DNA of 64,000 bases from Nocardioides turkmenicus (GCF_011045035.1 NZ_JAALAA010000001.1:1-64000), one strand, 5' to 3'; counted from the stretch's first letter, positions 17,562-26,090 are shown. Numbers and translations are program-made. The notes: a model not told the origin generated them from the letters alone.

Positions 17562-18044
17562 TTGGCGAAACTGCAACCCTCCCTCGACTCCGTCGACCGC
17601 CGCATCCTGAGCGAGCTCGCCGACAACCCCGAGCTCACCAACAAGGCACTCGCCGCGCGCCTCGGTCTCGCCGAGTCCACCTGCGCCTACCGCCTCCGTG
17701 CCCTGCGCGACAACGGGGTCATCGCCGGCCGCCGTCTCGACCTCGACGTCCGCTCGCTGGGCTACCCGCTGCAGGCGGTGATCAAGGTCCGTCTCGGCAG
17801 CCACAGCAAGGAGCACGTCGAGAAGCTCTACGACGACCTGGCCACCACGCCCGGCGTCATCCAGGCCTTCCACGTCGCCGGCGCGGACGACTTCCACCTC
17901 CACGTCGCCGTCGAGGACGCCGAGGCGCTGCGCGACTTCGTCCTCCAGCACGTGACCGTCCACCGCGTCGTACGGCAGACCGAGACACAGCTCGTCTTCG
18001 AGCTCCGCGAGGGCCCGGGCGTGCTGCCGCGCGAGACCACCTAG
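17562..18044 (+). CDS. Lrp/AsnC-family transcriptional regulator
   Basis: A 160-residue feast/famine regulator. The N-terminal helix-turn-helix (LDSVDRRILSELADNPELTN, then LAARLGLAESTCAYRLRAL) is followed by the C-terminal RAM ligand domain (residues about 75-150; VIKVRLG, GVIQAFHVAGADDFHLHVAV). The start is TTG at 17562, supported by AGGGG eight bases upstream and by the usual family start just before the LDxxDRRIL motif. It is divergent from the PLP enzyme and is its likely regulator, with an amino acid as effector. Confidence 0.88.
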   Translation: MAKLQPSLDSVDRRILSELADNPELTNKALAARLGLAESTCAYRLRALRDNGVIAGRRLDLDVRSLGYPLQAVIKVRLGSHSKEHVEKLYDDLATTPGVIQAFHVAGADDFHLHVAVEDAEALRDFVLQHVTVHRVVRQTETQLVFELREGPGVLPRETT

Positions 18045-18073
18045 ACCCCAGAAGCAGCCGACGCGAGCCGACC

Positions 18074-18877
18074 TCAGCCGAGGAACTCGAGCAGCAGCCG
18101 GGCCGTCTCGTCCGGCGCCTCCAGCATGGCGACGTGCCCGACGCCCGGGAGATACGCGACCCGGCTGCCCGACACGACCTCGTAGGCGTGCGCGGACGCC
18201 GGCTCCCAGCGCGGGTCAGCGTCCCCGAAGATGACCAGCGGCTTCCGCCCGATCCGGCGCAGCCGCTCGGGGACGTCCTGCTCGACGAGGTACTCGCGGT
18301 TCGCCTGCATGATCGCCCGGAACGTCTTGAACGACGTCCGCCTCAGGTCGTCGACCGCTTCGTCACTGATCGTCACCGGCTTCTCGGCGGTGGCGGCGAT
18401 CCCCTTCCGGAGCAGCGCATCGGTACGCAGCGGCCACACCAGAGCACCGAGCGCAGCCCCCGTCAGCAGCTTGACCAGCGCGGGTTCCGGCCGCAGTGCC
18501 TCCATGTCCGGTCCGGTGCTGAGCAACACGATCGGTCCGACCAGGTCCGGTCGTCGCTCGGCCAGCGCGGTGGCGACGTACCCGCCGCTGGAGTGGCCGA
18601 CGACCGGCACGCCCTCCGTGAGGCCGAGCTCGTCCAGCACGGCGGCGACCCGGTCGGCCTGGTCGGGGACGGCGTAGCTCGGCGCCGTGCTCGACCGACC
18701 GCAGCCCGGCAGGTCGATCCGGAGCACATGGAACCGCTCGGCGAGCGCCGGAACCATCGGCTCCCAGGTCGACCCGCTGGCCCCCGAGCCATGGATGAGC
18801 AGCAGAGGTGGCGCCGTCTCCGGCCCATCGTGGACGAGGTGGACGCCGTGGACGGTCGAAGTGTCGTACGTAGTCAT
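18074..18877 (-). CDS. Alpha/beta-hydrolase
   Basis: A 267-residue alpha/beta-hydrolase-fold protein. The oxyanion segment LLLIHGSGASGSTW, the nucleophile elbow GHSSGG (Ser in GxSxG, residue about 95), the acid in IFGDADPRW and the catalytic His in GVGHVAML are all present, so it should be active as an esterase, lactonase or related hydrolase. No cofactor or pathway is implied. It is divergent from an AraC-type regulator 76 bp away, which probably controls it. Confidence 0.83.
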   Translation of the reverse strand: MTTYDTSTVHGVHLVHDGPETAPPLLLIHGSGASGSTWEPMVPALAERFHVLRIDLPGCGRSSTAPSYAVPDQADRVAAVLDELGLTEGVPVVGHSSGGYVATALAERRPDLVGPIVLLSTGPDMEALRPEPALVKLLTGAALGALVWPLRTDALLRKGIAATAEKPVTISDEAVDDLRRTSFKTFRAIMQANREYLVEQDVPERLRRIGRKPLVIFGDADPRWEPASAHAYEVVSGSRVAYLPGVGHVAMLEAPDETARLLLEFLG

Positions 18878-18953
18878 GCCCCGACGATCTCCGAAAGGCC
18901 GGCCGGTCGTCTTGAACGAATGTCGGCCTTGCCCGCCGCCCTAGCCTGAAGCC

Positions 18954-19865
18954 ATGGACTGGTCGCAGGTGGAGGTCGCGGTTCCGCACGCATCGCGCGT
19001 CGCGACGCCGATCCCGGGCGTCCACATGGCCGGGTTCCGCTACGACGGGACCGATCCCGTCGACATCTCGATGGTCGCCCACCCCGCGGTCACGCTGCTC
19101 TTCGACCTCGGCGTCCACCGCTGGTCCGTCGAGGACGGAGCGGGAACCCCTGGACCGGGCGACGTCGCGATCGGGCTGCTGCCCGACGACGTCCGGCTCA
19201 CGGGCTCCGACCCGGGCGAGTGCCTCCAGGTGCGGTTGTCGCCGGTGCTCGCCGCTCGGATCCTGGACACCTCCGCCCTCGTCGGCACCGTCGCCGGGCT
19301 CGACGACGTCCTCGGGCCTGCGGCGGGACAGCTGAGCGCCGATCTGCGAGACGCCGGCTCGTGGGACGAACGATTCGATCTGATGTTCCGCTTCCTCGCC
19401 GGGCGCCTCGACGGCCGTCGCACGGTCGACCCCGAGGTCGCGTACGTCTGGCAGCAGATCCACCTCCGACACGGCCGCTCCGGCGTCCATGCCCTCGCCG
19501 AGGAGACCGGCTGGTCCCGCCAGCGGCTGTGGTCCCGCTTCCGGGCCCAGGTCGGGCTCTCGCCCAAGCAGGCCGCTCGACTCGTGCGCTTCGACCACGC
19601 CGCGAGGCTCCTCGCCCTGGGCAGCTCGCCTGCCGAGGCAGCGGCTCGCGCGGGCTACGCCGACCAGCCGCATCTCACCCGCGAGGTTCGGTCGATCGTG
19701 GGCACGACGCCCGTCGACATCGCCACCAAGCCCTGGCTCGCGATCGATCAGGAGGCCTGGCCGACTCTCATGCGTCAGGCCGCCGACGGGCCGCCGGAGA
19801 CCCCGAGGCTCACCGCCCCCGGCCGAGCGATGCTCGGGCGAGCTGCGCCACGCGTACGTTGCTGA
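18954..19865 (+). CDS. AraC-family transcriptional regulator
   Basis: A 303-residue regulator with an N-terminal cupin-like sensing domain (residues about 20-120) and a C-terminal double helix-turn-helix (about 165-255: GVHALAEETGWSRQRLWSRF, then a second helix in AAARAGYADQPHLTREVRSI). The overall layout matches actinobacterial AraC proteins with a DUF6597-like sensor. It is divergent from the alpha/beta-hydrolase and likely regulates it. Its last 56 bp overlap the convergent helix-turn-helix gene. Confidence 0.85.
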   Translation: MDWSQVEVAVPHASRVATPIPGVHMAGFRYDGTDPVDISMVAHPAVTLLFDLGVHRWSVEDGAGTPGPGDVAIGLLPDDVRLTGSDPGECLQVRLSPVLAARILDTSALVGTVAGLDDVLGPAAGQLSADLRDAGSWDERFDLMFRFLAGRLDGRRTVDPEVAYVWQQIHLRHGRSGVHALAEETGWSRQRLWSRFRAQVGLSPKQAARLVRFDHAARLLALGSSPAEAAARAGYADQPHLTREVRSIVGTTPVDIATKPWLAIDQEAWPTLMRQAADGPPETPRLTAPGRAMLGRAAPRVRC

Positions 19866-20208
19866 TCCCCGTCTCCGCCGCGATCCGTCCGAACGACCAG
19901 CCGCGACGCCGCAGCACCCGGACGGCCTGCGCGCTCTCCTCGTGCAGGTCCTCGAGGCGCTTGTCGACCGTGCAGCGCAGGCGCTCGAGGTCACGGAGGA
20001 CAGCGACCGGGTCGTCGACGTCGGCCTCGACAAGGACGGCCGCCTCCGCCCTGCGGGTCGGGGACGCTCCTGCGGCCAGCGCGGCCGGCGGGTTGAACGC
20101 CCAGAGCGTGTAGTCATCGGCCCAACGGATGAATCGAGCCATGCGGGTCTCACGGTGGACCGTGGGCGGGACGTCGGTGTTCCGGGTAGGGCGCGTGTCG
20201 ACTGCCAT
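19810..20208 (-). CDS. Small helix-turn-helix-like protein, unknown function
   Basis: A 132-residue protein with a strong AAGGAGG ribosome-binding site before ATG 20208. The first half has no recognised fold and contains a FIRWADDYTLWAFNPP stretch. The second half is helical (LRDLERLRCTVDKRLEDLHE) and ends in a sigma-like helix-turn-helix, RRRGWSFGRIAAETGISNVR. It may bind DNA or belong to a small regulatory family. Its 3' end runs 56 bp into the convergent AraC gene. Confidence 0.65.
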   Translation of the reverse strand: MAVDTRPTRNTDVPPTVHRETRMARFIRWADDYTLWAFNPPAALAAGASPTRRAEAAVLVEADVDDPVAVLRDLERLRCTVDKRLEDLHEESAQAVRVLRRRGWSFGRIAAETGISNVRVAQLARASLGRGR

Positions 20209-20334
20209 CTTCGCCTCCTTCACGGGAGCTGCCGGGACTGAAGGATCCTCGGTATCCAGCATGCGCGGCCGTGATGACCGCGCCGTTGAGGGCTGGTAAC
20301 GGGCAGGTAAGGACTCGATCGGGCTCCTACGGCG

Positions 20335-20901
20335 TCATCCGATGACGGCCAGTGTGATGGGGGCCGCGCCGAAGACGACGTCCAAGGCGATGCAGAACTC
20401 GGCCATGGACCGCGGGACCACCACGTCTCGGCGCCAGTGGACGTAGTCCCACGCGGCATGGCTGGCGAGCGCGACACCTGCCAGCGCCAGGCCGAACCGA
20501 GGTGATATCAACACCGCGGCGACAGCGAGGCCGCCGAACCCGATCATGGCGAACCCCTCGGCAGAGAGCGGCCGGATGGGAGCGCGGCGCAGCAGGCCGA
20601 CCATGACGATGGCCGCGCCGAAGACCGCGAGACCGAGCCACCACGGGGCACCGGCCAGCTCGCGCAGGGTGGCCACGACCGAGCCGACGAGGATGTTCGC
20701 CCAGGCGATCCAGCGCAGGCCGAAGGCCGCTGCGCCCAGGTAGCAGCTCGCGGCGACGACGACGGTGAGGGCGACCGCGTCGGCCGCGACTCCGGTCACG
20801 ATCTGGAAGGTTGCCGCAGCCAGCCCGAGCGCGACCGGCCAGTGCCCCCGGACCGGACGCTGGAGGTACGCCGGCGCGGAAGGAGCGGTCGTCGAGGTCA
20901 T
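20335..20901 (-). CDS. Integral membrane protein, unknown function
   Basis: A 188-residue protein made almost entirely of hydrophobic helices (about six, e.g. PVALGLAAATFQIVTGVAAD and GLAVFGAAIVMVGLL). A conserved-looking HAAWDYVHWRRDVVVPRSMA loop near residue 145 resembles small DUF6010-like membrane proteins. It is divergent from the MFS exporter across a tandem operator (20934-20974), so it may belong to the same regulon. Confidence 0.65.
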   Translation of the reverse strand: MTSTTAPSAPAYLQRPVRGHWPVALGLAAATFQIVTGVAADAVALTVVVAASCYLGAAAFGLRWIAWANILVGSVVATLRELAGAPWWLGLAVFGAAIVMVGLLRRAPIRPLSAEGFAMIGFGGLAVAAVLISPRFGLALAGVALASHAAWDYVHWRRDVVVPRSMAEFCIALDVVFGAAPITLAVIG

Positions 20902-20933
20902 GGAGACTCCCGTGGGTCGAATTTTCCCGGTTG

Positions 20934-20974
20934 TCGAACAGTGCTGTTCGAGTTAATCTCGAACAGCACTGTTC
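20934..20974. promoter_or_regulatory. Tandem palindromic operators of the exporter operon
   Basis: Two copies of the dyad GAACAG-NN-CTGTTC occur at 20936-20949 and 20961-20974, with centres 25 bp apart. Together they make a perfect 17-bp inverted repeat (20936-20952 with 20958-20974) around the spacer TTAAT. They lie between the divergent membrane protein and MFS genes. A TetR-type repressor is the likely binder. Confidence 0.7.
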
Positions 20975-20997
20975 ATGTTAGTCGAAATGAGACCCCC

Positions 20998-22416
20998 ATG
21001 ACCGAGACCACTCACGACCCCACGACGAACCAGCCCGCGGATCCTCGCCGATGGCGGCTGCTCGGGCTGCTGGGCCTGGCGCAGTTCATGCTCATCCTCG
21101 ACGTCACCGTCGTGGCGATCGCGCTGCCGCACATGGGCGCCGACCTCGGGCTGGGACGCGATGCCCTCACCTGGGTGGTGAGCGCCTACACCCTGGCGTT
21201 CGGCGGCCTGATGCTGCTCGGCGGCAGGGCGGCCGACCTGTTCGGCCCGAAGCCCGTGGTCCTGACCGGCCTGACCGTCTTCACCGTGGCCTCGCTGGCC
21301 ACCGGCCTCGCCACCAGCGCAGAGCTGGCGATCGGCGGCCGGGTCGCCCAGGGTGTCGGCGCCGCGATGCTCTCCCCCGCCGCGCTGTCGACCGTGGTCC
21401 GGCTCTTCGACGGCGACGAGCGCAACCGCGCGCTCGGGATCTGGTCGGCACTCGGCGCCGGAGGCGCGGCGATCGGCGTGCTTCTCGGTGGCGCTCTGAC
21501 CGCCGGGCCGGGCTGGGAGTGGGTCTTCCTGATCAACGTGCCCGTCGGCGCGGTGGTCGCGGTCCTGCTGGCCTGGCTGCTGCCGCCGCTGCCCGCATGG
21601 GGAGGCGACGTACGCCTCGACCTGATCGGCGCGCTGATCGTCACCGCCGCCACCGGGCTGCTGATCCTCGGCTTCATCGAAGCCGGCGACGGCGGTTGGA
21701 CCTCGGCCCGCACGGCCGGACTCCTCCTTGCCGGCATCGTCGGCTACGTCCTGCTGGCCGGCTGGCTGCGACGTACGCAGAACCCGCTGATCGACCCGGC
21801 ACTGGTCACGCGGCGGCCGGTTCTGTCCGGCACGTTCGTGCTGTTCGTCGCGACCGGGCTGATGGTGGCGGTGTTCTTCCTCGGGACGTTCTACCTGCAG
21901 AGCGCGGCCGGGCACGGCCCGCTCACCACCGGACTGCTGTTCCTGCCGGTCGCCGCGGCGACGATGGTGGGCGCGCAGCTGGCCGGCCGGCTCATCGGCC
22001 GCGTCGGCGCTCGCCCGCTCGGCGTGGTCGGGCTGCTCATCGCCGGAGCCGGGCTCGTCGTACCCGCGATCAGCATGAGCACGCTGACGACCGTGGTCGC
22101 GGTCAGCGTCGGCTCGGCCGGCCTGGGCGTCCTCTTCGTGGTCGCGTCGGCGACCGCGCTCAGTCAGGTCGAACCGCACCTCGCCGGCGTGGCCTCCGGG
22201 ATCCTCAGCACCTTCCACGAGCTCGGCGCCTCGCTCGGCGCGGCGGTGATGTCCGGTGTCGCCGCGGCCAGTCTCGTCGAGGGCACCACCGGCGGCTTCG
22301 AGCGGGCCTACCTGGTCGCCGCCGTGATCGCAGCACTCGCCGCCGTCCTCGCCGGAGCGCTCATCCCCGGCCGGCCTTCCACAACCACCGAGACCCACCA
22401 GGAGACCACGTCATGA
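20998..22416 (+). CDS. MFS drug exporter, DHA2 (14-helix) type
   Basis: A 472-residue multidrug:proton antiporter of the major facilitator superfamily. Motifs include LDVTVVAIALPHMG (the DHA2 helix-1 motif with its Asp), the GRAADLFGPKPV loop (motif A) and GIWSALGAGGAAIGVLLGG (motif C of exporters). It begins at ATG 20998 just behind the double operator. The next gene overlaps its stop (ATGA) and encodes a small His-rich membrane protein. A GNAT acetyltransferase and a TetR regulator follow, so the operon reads as an inducible detoxification unit with export plus possible drug acetylation. Confidence 0.88.
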   Translation: MTETTHDPTTNQPADPRRWRLLGLLGLAQFMLILDVTVVAIALPHMGADLGLGRDALTWVVSAYTLAFGGLMLLGGRAADLFGPKPVVLTGLTVFTVASLATGLATSAELAIGGRVAQGVGAAMLSPAALSTVVRLFDGDERNRALGIWSALGAGGAAIGVLLGGALTAGPGWEWVFLINVPVGAVVAVLLAWLLPPLPAWGGDVRLDLIGALIVTAATGLLILGFIEAGDGGWTSARTAGLLLAGIVGYVLLAGWLRRTQNPLIDPALVTRRPVLSGTFVLFVATGLMVAVFFLGTFYLQSAAGHGPLTTGLLFLPVAAATMVGAQLAGRLIGRVGARPLGVVGLLIAGAGLVVPAISMSTLTTVVAVSVGSAGLGVLFVVASATALSQVEPHLAGVASGILSTFHELGASLGAAVMSGVAAASLVEGTTGGFERAYLVAAVIAALAAVLAGALIPGRPSTTTETHQETTS

Positions 22417-22760
22417 CGAAGACCCACCGATCCAGATCCCGCGCGCTGACCTTCGCGCTGCACTACCTCCAGATGATCGTCGCGATGGTCATCGGGATGA
22501 TGGTGATCCCGATGGCCGCCTGGATGCGCTTCCGCGGGCACGGCTGGCGGCCGGTCGTGGAGATGTCGGCCGCGATGTACGCAGGTTTCGTCGCCTTCTT
22601 CCCGTTCCTGTGGCTCGGAGCCATCGACGGCGACGGACTGATGCTGCTCGGCCACGTCCTCATGCTGCTCCTCATGCTCGCCGCGATGCTCGCGCGACCC
22701 GGCGAGTACTCCGGCCACCACGCCCACCACGCGCACGCGCATCTGCACCCGACCGACTAG
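22413..22760 (+). CDS. Small His-rich membrane protein
   Basis: A 115-residue protein with about three hydrophobic helices (HYLQMIVAMVIGMMVIPMAA, AAMYAGFVAFFPFLWLGAI, LLGHVLMLLLMLAAMLA) and a C-terminal tail rich in histidine (HHAHHAHAHLH). It resembles small flagellar-biosynthesis-like hypothetical proteins in actinobacteria, but no function is known to me. Translation is coupled to the MFS gene by ATGA overlap, which suggests a role with the exporter or in metal binding at the membrane. Confidence 0.7.
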   Translation: MTKTHRSRSRALTFALHYLQMIVAMVIGMMVIPMAAWMRFRGHGWRPVVEMSAAMYAGFVAFFPFLWLGAIDGDGLMLLGHVLMLLLMLAAMLARPGEYSGHHAHHAHAHLHPTD

Positions 22761-22769
22761 GAGGCCACC

Positions 22770-23228
22770 ATGACCGCACCCGCCCGACCGGCCGTACGCG
22801 ACGCCGTCCCCGACGACGCCGAGACCGTTCGCACGCTGATCGGCGAGATCGCCGCCCACCAGGGCCAGTCCGACTCGGTCACCGTGACCGCCGAGCAGTG
22901 GGCCGGCTACCTCGCGCAGCCGGACATCATGGTCCTGCTCGCCGAGATCGACGGCCAGCCGGTCGGCTACGTCTCGGCCGTACGCCGTCTGCACCTGTGG
23001 TCGGGCGACGACATCGTCGCCCTCGACGACCTGTACGTACGGCCCGGGCACCGCGACGCGGGTGTCGGCCGGCTGCTGATGACCGAGCTGGCGGCCCGCT
23101 CGGAGGACCTCACCATCACCTGGGGCGTCCAGCCGGACAACCACGCGGCGATCCGCTTCTACCGCCGCCTCGGCGCCTCGGTCCGGGCCAAGGTGGTGTG
23201 CGCGTGGACGGCGCGGCAGCGGGCGTGA
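22770..23228 (+). CDS. GNAT-family N-acetyltransferase
   Basis: A 152-residue acetyl-CoA-dependent acetyltransferase. Motif A for CoA binding is LDDLYVRPGHRDAGVGRLLM (residues about 85-104), followed by the ITWGVQPDNHAAIRFYRRLGA end motif. A TAGGAGG ribosome-binding site precedes the ATG, ten bases after the small membrane gene. The substrate is unknown. Its place in an exporter operon makes acetylation of a toxic amine reasonable. Confidence 0.85.
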   Translation: MTAPARPAVRDAVPDDAETVRTLIGEIAAHQGQSDSVTVTAEQWAGYLAQPDIMVLLAEIDGQPVGYVSAVRRLHLWSGDDIVALDDLYVRPGHRDAGVGRLLMTELAARSEDLTITWGVQPDNHAAIRFYRRLGASVRAKVVCAWTARQRA

Positions 23229-23290
23229 CCCGGCCCGACGACACCTAACCTGTACTCTGATGTTCATCATCTCGTGGGAGGCTTTCGTCG

Positions 23291-23872
23291 ATGACGACCC
23301 TGAAGCGCGCCGACGCGCGTAAGAACATCGAGTCGATCATGGATGCGGCGACGACCTGTCTCGCCCGCGATCCCGACGTGAGCGTGGCTGAGATCGCCAA
23401 GGTGGCAGGCGTCGGCCGGGTCACCCTCTACGGCCACTTCGAGTCCCGGGCGGCACTGGTCACGCAGGTCGTCGAACGCGCCATCCGGCATTCCGACGAG
23501 CAGCTCGGCGCGATCGACCTCGACGGCGACCCCCGCACCGCCCTCAGCCGGCTGCTCGAGGCGTCGTGGCAGCTGACGCAGCAGTACGGCGCGCTCATCG
23601 TCGCCGCCGAGCAGAGCATGCCCCACGAGCAGTTCCAGGCGGTCCACCTCGGCCTGCTCGACCGCTGGAAGCCGCTGATGGAGCGGGGCCGTCGTGACGG
23701 CAGCTTCCGCGACGACCAGCCGCTCGAGTGGCAGCTGACCCTGCTCCAGAGCGTCCTCCACGCGGCCTCCGGCGCCGTCTACCGGGGTGAGATCAAGGCG
23801 TCCGAGGCCGGCGGCCTGGTCGACGGCACCGTCCAGGCGGCTCTCACCGCTCCGGGCTCCACCCGCGGCTGA
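23291..23872 (+). CDS. TetR-family transcriptional regulator
   Basis: A 193-residue TetR protein. The DNA-binding helices are VSVAEIAKVAGVGRVTLYGHF (residues about 30-50, read in parts). The C-terminal domain is helical and resembles actinobacterial TetR_C proteins. GGGAGG lies before ATG 23291. It closes the exporter operon, with a 62-bp gap that contains its own palindrome TGATG-TT-CATCA (23258-23269) and a -10-like TACTCT, so it may also be transcribed alone. It is the best candidate to bind the operators at 20934-20974, though that dyad differs from the one before its own gene. Confidence 0.83.
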   Translation: MTTLKRADARKNIESIMDAATTCLARDPDVSVAEIAKVAGVGRVTLYGHFESRAALVTQVVERAIRHSDEQLGAIDLDGDPRTALSRLLEASWQLTQQYGALIVAAEQSMPHEQFQAVHLGLLDRWKPLMERGRRDGSFRDDQPLEWQLTLLQSVLHAASGAVYRGEIKASEAGGLVDGTVQAALTAPGSTRG

Positions 23873-23875
23873 CCG

Positions 23876-25150
23876 TCACTCGGGGAGGTCGCCGACCGCC
23901 GCGCGCTCCGGCCCGAAGTAGCTCGCCAGCAGCCTGTCGGCATTGCGGCTCCCTTGCCGCTCCAGACGAGCCCGCCCCCGCGCGGACCGGCCGAGGACCC
24001 GGTACCTGAGCAGGTTCATCGGCAGCACGTACGCGTGCGCCCACGGCGGCCTCCTCGGAAGGCCGAGCTCGCGCATCGACCTGGTCCCGAGGAAGACGGT
24101 CAGCATCGAGAGCAGCCGCTCCCGCTCGTACCAGCCACGCACGCGCTGCAGCGGCTCCGGCCAGCCCGGAAACCGGCGTTCCCGCTGCACCTCGACCGCC
24201 GCCTGTGCGAGCCGCGGCCCGGCGTCGGAGATCTCCGCCTGCGCGAGCAGCACGTGGTAGTTGATCCGGTGCCGCTCCCACTCGCTGTCGACGAGGAAGT
24301 CCTCGTCGACGCCCATCAGCCAGCCGACGTACTTCCACAGATGCATCAGCGCCCGGGCGTCCTCTCGCGAGACCGGCACGCCGAGTGCCCGGCACCCGAT
24401 GATGAGTACGCCGTCGAACAGGCCCAGCGTGGCGGCCTGGTCGGCCTGGTTGATCGGCAGCCCCAACCGGCCGGCGTCCCACCGCTGCTCGAACCCGGCG
24501 TTCACGAGCGCATGCATGGCCCGTACGTGGACGGTGAGCCGCCATGCCTCCCCCGACGTCGAGCCCGACCCGGAGCCCGCGCCCGGGGGCCGGAGACCGC
24601 CCGGCCGGCGCAGGCTCACCGCCCAGTGCTGCGTCTCGGCCAGTCGCCGCCGGGTGGTGCTACCGGTCAGACCGCCGGTCGCGACCAGCAGGTCCGGCGG
24701 TCCCCCGAACCGGTAGCCGCTGATCAGCGAGAGCTGCAGGAGCACGTCGGCCGCGTTCTGGCCGAGCCGCGCGAACACACGACCGCCCTCGTCGACGAGG
24801 TCCCAGTCGACCCAGTCCGGGGTCGCCTCGACCTGGGCGAAGAACTCAGCCAGCGCCGGAGGCGGGGAGTCCACCGCCGCGACGCCGTGCTCCAGAGCCG
24901 TACGCAGCTGGGTCATCGTGACCTTGCCAGGAGCCCCGGCTCGCATCCGGATCGCCTCCGCCAGGCGTGCGCCGGCCTCGTCCCGCTCGTTGAACGCGCG
25001 CCCGATCCGCTCCATCAGCTCTTCGTCGACGTCGACGATGCGCCCCATCAGGCGCAACGGCCTGCCGAGACGGCGACCGCGGGCCTCGCCTTCGCGAAAG
25101 CGGGTGGGGAATCCGGCGGGTTGGGTGCCCTGCTGCGCGAATGTGGTCAT
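23876..25150 (-). CDS. MpaB-family (latex-clearing-protein-like) oxygenase
   Basis: A 424-residue protein of the MpaB/rubber oxygenase catalytic family (DUF2236), heme-b enzymes that cleave isoprenoid C=C bonds. Family features visible are LGQNAADVLLQLSLISGYRF, the RRRLAETQHWAVSL helix with Arg/Thr near the heme pocket, HVRAMHALVNAGF with a candidate axial His, and LPINQADQAATLGLFDGVL. Latex-clearing proteins are often secreted, but no export signal is seen here. It is divergent from a TetR gene, as is usual for lcp/lcpR. ATG 25150 was chosen because it follows the divergent promoter. Confidence 0.8.
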   Translation of the reverse strand: MTTFAQQGTQPAGFPTRFREGEARGRRLGRPLRLMGRIVDVDEELMERIGRAFNERDEAGARLAEAIRMRAGAPGKVTMTQLRTALEHGVAAVDSPPPALAEFFAQVEATPDWVDWDLVDEGGRVFARLGQNAADVLLQLSLISGYRFGGPPDLLVATGGLTGSTTRRRLAETQHWAVSLRRPGGLRPPGAGSGSGSTSGEAWRLTVHVRAMHALVNAGFEQRWDAGRLGLPINQADQAATLGLFDGVLIIGCRALGVPVSREDARALMHLWKYVGWLMGVDEDFLVDSEWERHRINYHVLLAQAEISDAGPRLAQAAVEVQRERRFPGWPEPLQRVRGWYERERLLSMLTVFLGTRSMRELGLPRRPPWAHAYVLPMNLLRYRVLGRSARGRARLERQGSRNADRLLASYFGPERAAVGDLPE

Positions 25151-25164
25151 GCCTTCAGCGTGAT

Positions 25165-25180
25165 GCGAGCAGGAGCTCGC
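25165..25180. promoter_or_regulatory. Palindromic operator between MpaB-like gene and TetR
   Basis: GCGAGC-AGGA-GCTCGC (25165-25180) is a perfect 6-4-6 dyad 15 bp from the oxygenase start and 31 bp from the TetR start. It is placed to repress both genes. Confidence 0.55.
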
Positions 25181-25211
25181 TTTCAATTCGCGTTCCACCT
25201 ACGGTTGCTCC

Positions 25212-25808
25212 ATGCGCAAGACGCCCACCCAGGCCCGGTCCAAGGCGATGGTCGAGCGCATCCTGGCGGCCGGACGGCAGGTGCTCGTCGCCGACGGCTA
25301 CGAGTCGTTCTCGACCAACCGCGTCGCGGCTGCCGCCGGGATCAGCCCCGGCTCGCTCTACCAGTACTTCTCCGACAAGGCCTCGATCCTCGACATCGTG
25401 ATCAGCCGCTACTGGGAGGACGTCTCCGAGCGCACCGCCTCGGCGCTGGCGCTCCAGGCGAGCAGCACCGGCACGCCGGCGATCCGGTCGGTGGCCGACG
25501 CGCTCCTCGCAGGGCTGGAGCAAGACCCCACTCTCCTGCGCGTACTGATCGAGGAGCTCCCCGCCTCCCGCAACCGCGACCGTCATGCCGCACTCGTCAC
25601 TCGCGTACGCGACCTCACCGCCGCCTATCTGCACGCCGGATCGGCCGCGACGACCCGCCCCGACCCGCAGCTCACCGCGTGGGTGCTGGTGGTGGCGATG
25701 GAGAACATCGCGCTGCGCTGGGTGCTCGACCGGCCGCCCTATCCGCGGGAGGCCGTGCTCGAGGAGATGGTCGCGCTCACCGCGGGCTACCTGACGCACT
25801 CATCCTGA
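25212..25808 (+). CDS. TetR-family transcriptional regulator (LcpR-like position)
   Basis: A 198-residue TetR protein. The typical beginning RKTPTQARSKAMVERILAAG and recognition region FSTNRVAAAAGISPGSLYQYF are clear, and the C-terminal domain is helical. It stands divergent from the MpaB-family oxygenase, the arrangement known for rubber-oxygenase repressors, and probably senses an isoprenoid product or fatty compound. It converges on the DUF1905 gene six bases away. Confidence 0.85.
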   Translation: MRKTPTQARSKAMVERILAAGRQVLVADGYESFSTNRVAAAAGISPGSLYQYFSDKASILDIVISRYWEDVSERTASALALQASSTGTPAIRSVADALLAGLEQDPTLLRVLIEELPASRNRDRHAALVTRVRDLTAAYLHAGSAATTRPDPQLTAWVLVVAMENIALRWVLDRPPYPREAVLEEMVALTAGYLTHSS

Positions 25809-25814
25809 GACCGG

Positions 25815-26090
25815 TCAGCGGCGTTCGGTGAGGTGGACGGTGACGCTGTCGCCGGCGGACTTGCCGAGCGCCTCGCGGAGATCGGCCTTGAACGGGAGCT
25901 TGTGGGTGCCGTCGCCGAGGGCCATGAAGGAGGCCTCGAAGGGGTGCCCGTCGACGTCGCCGGAGACCTTGACGAGCCCGCGGGTGCCGAAGAAGTCCGC
26001 GGTCCAGTCGGTGACCACGTAGGTCCAGCCGCCCTTCGCGTCGCTCTGGGTCAGCGTCGCGGTGAAGGTCTTGTCCAGCGGGGTGCTCAT
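25815..26090 (-). CDS. DUF1905 domain protein
   Basis: A 91-residue beta-rich protein that matches DUF1905 along its length: [18 protein letters not shown], then [24 protein letters not shown] and the closing [20 protein letters not shown]. The family is common in bacteria, often beside SRPBCC or YdeI-like proteins, and has no assigned activity. Its ATG overlaps the stop of the frameshifted VOC gene (ATGA), and it closes the operon started by the ArsR-SRPBCC fusion. Confidence 0.8.
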   Translation of the reverse strand: MSTPLDKTFTATLTQSDAKGGWTYVVTDWTADFFGTRGLVKVSGDVDGHPFEASFMALGDGTHKLPFKADLREALGKSAGDSVTVHLTERR

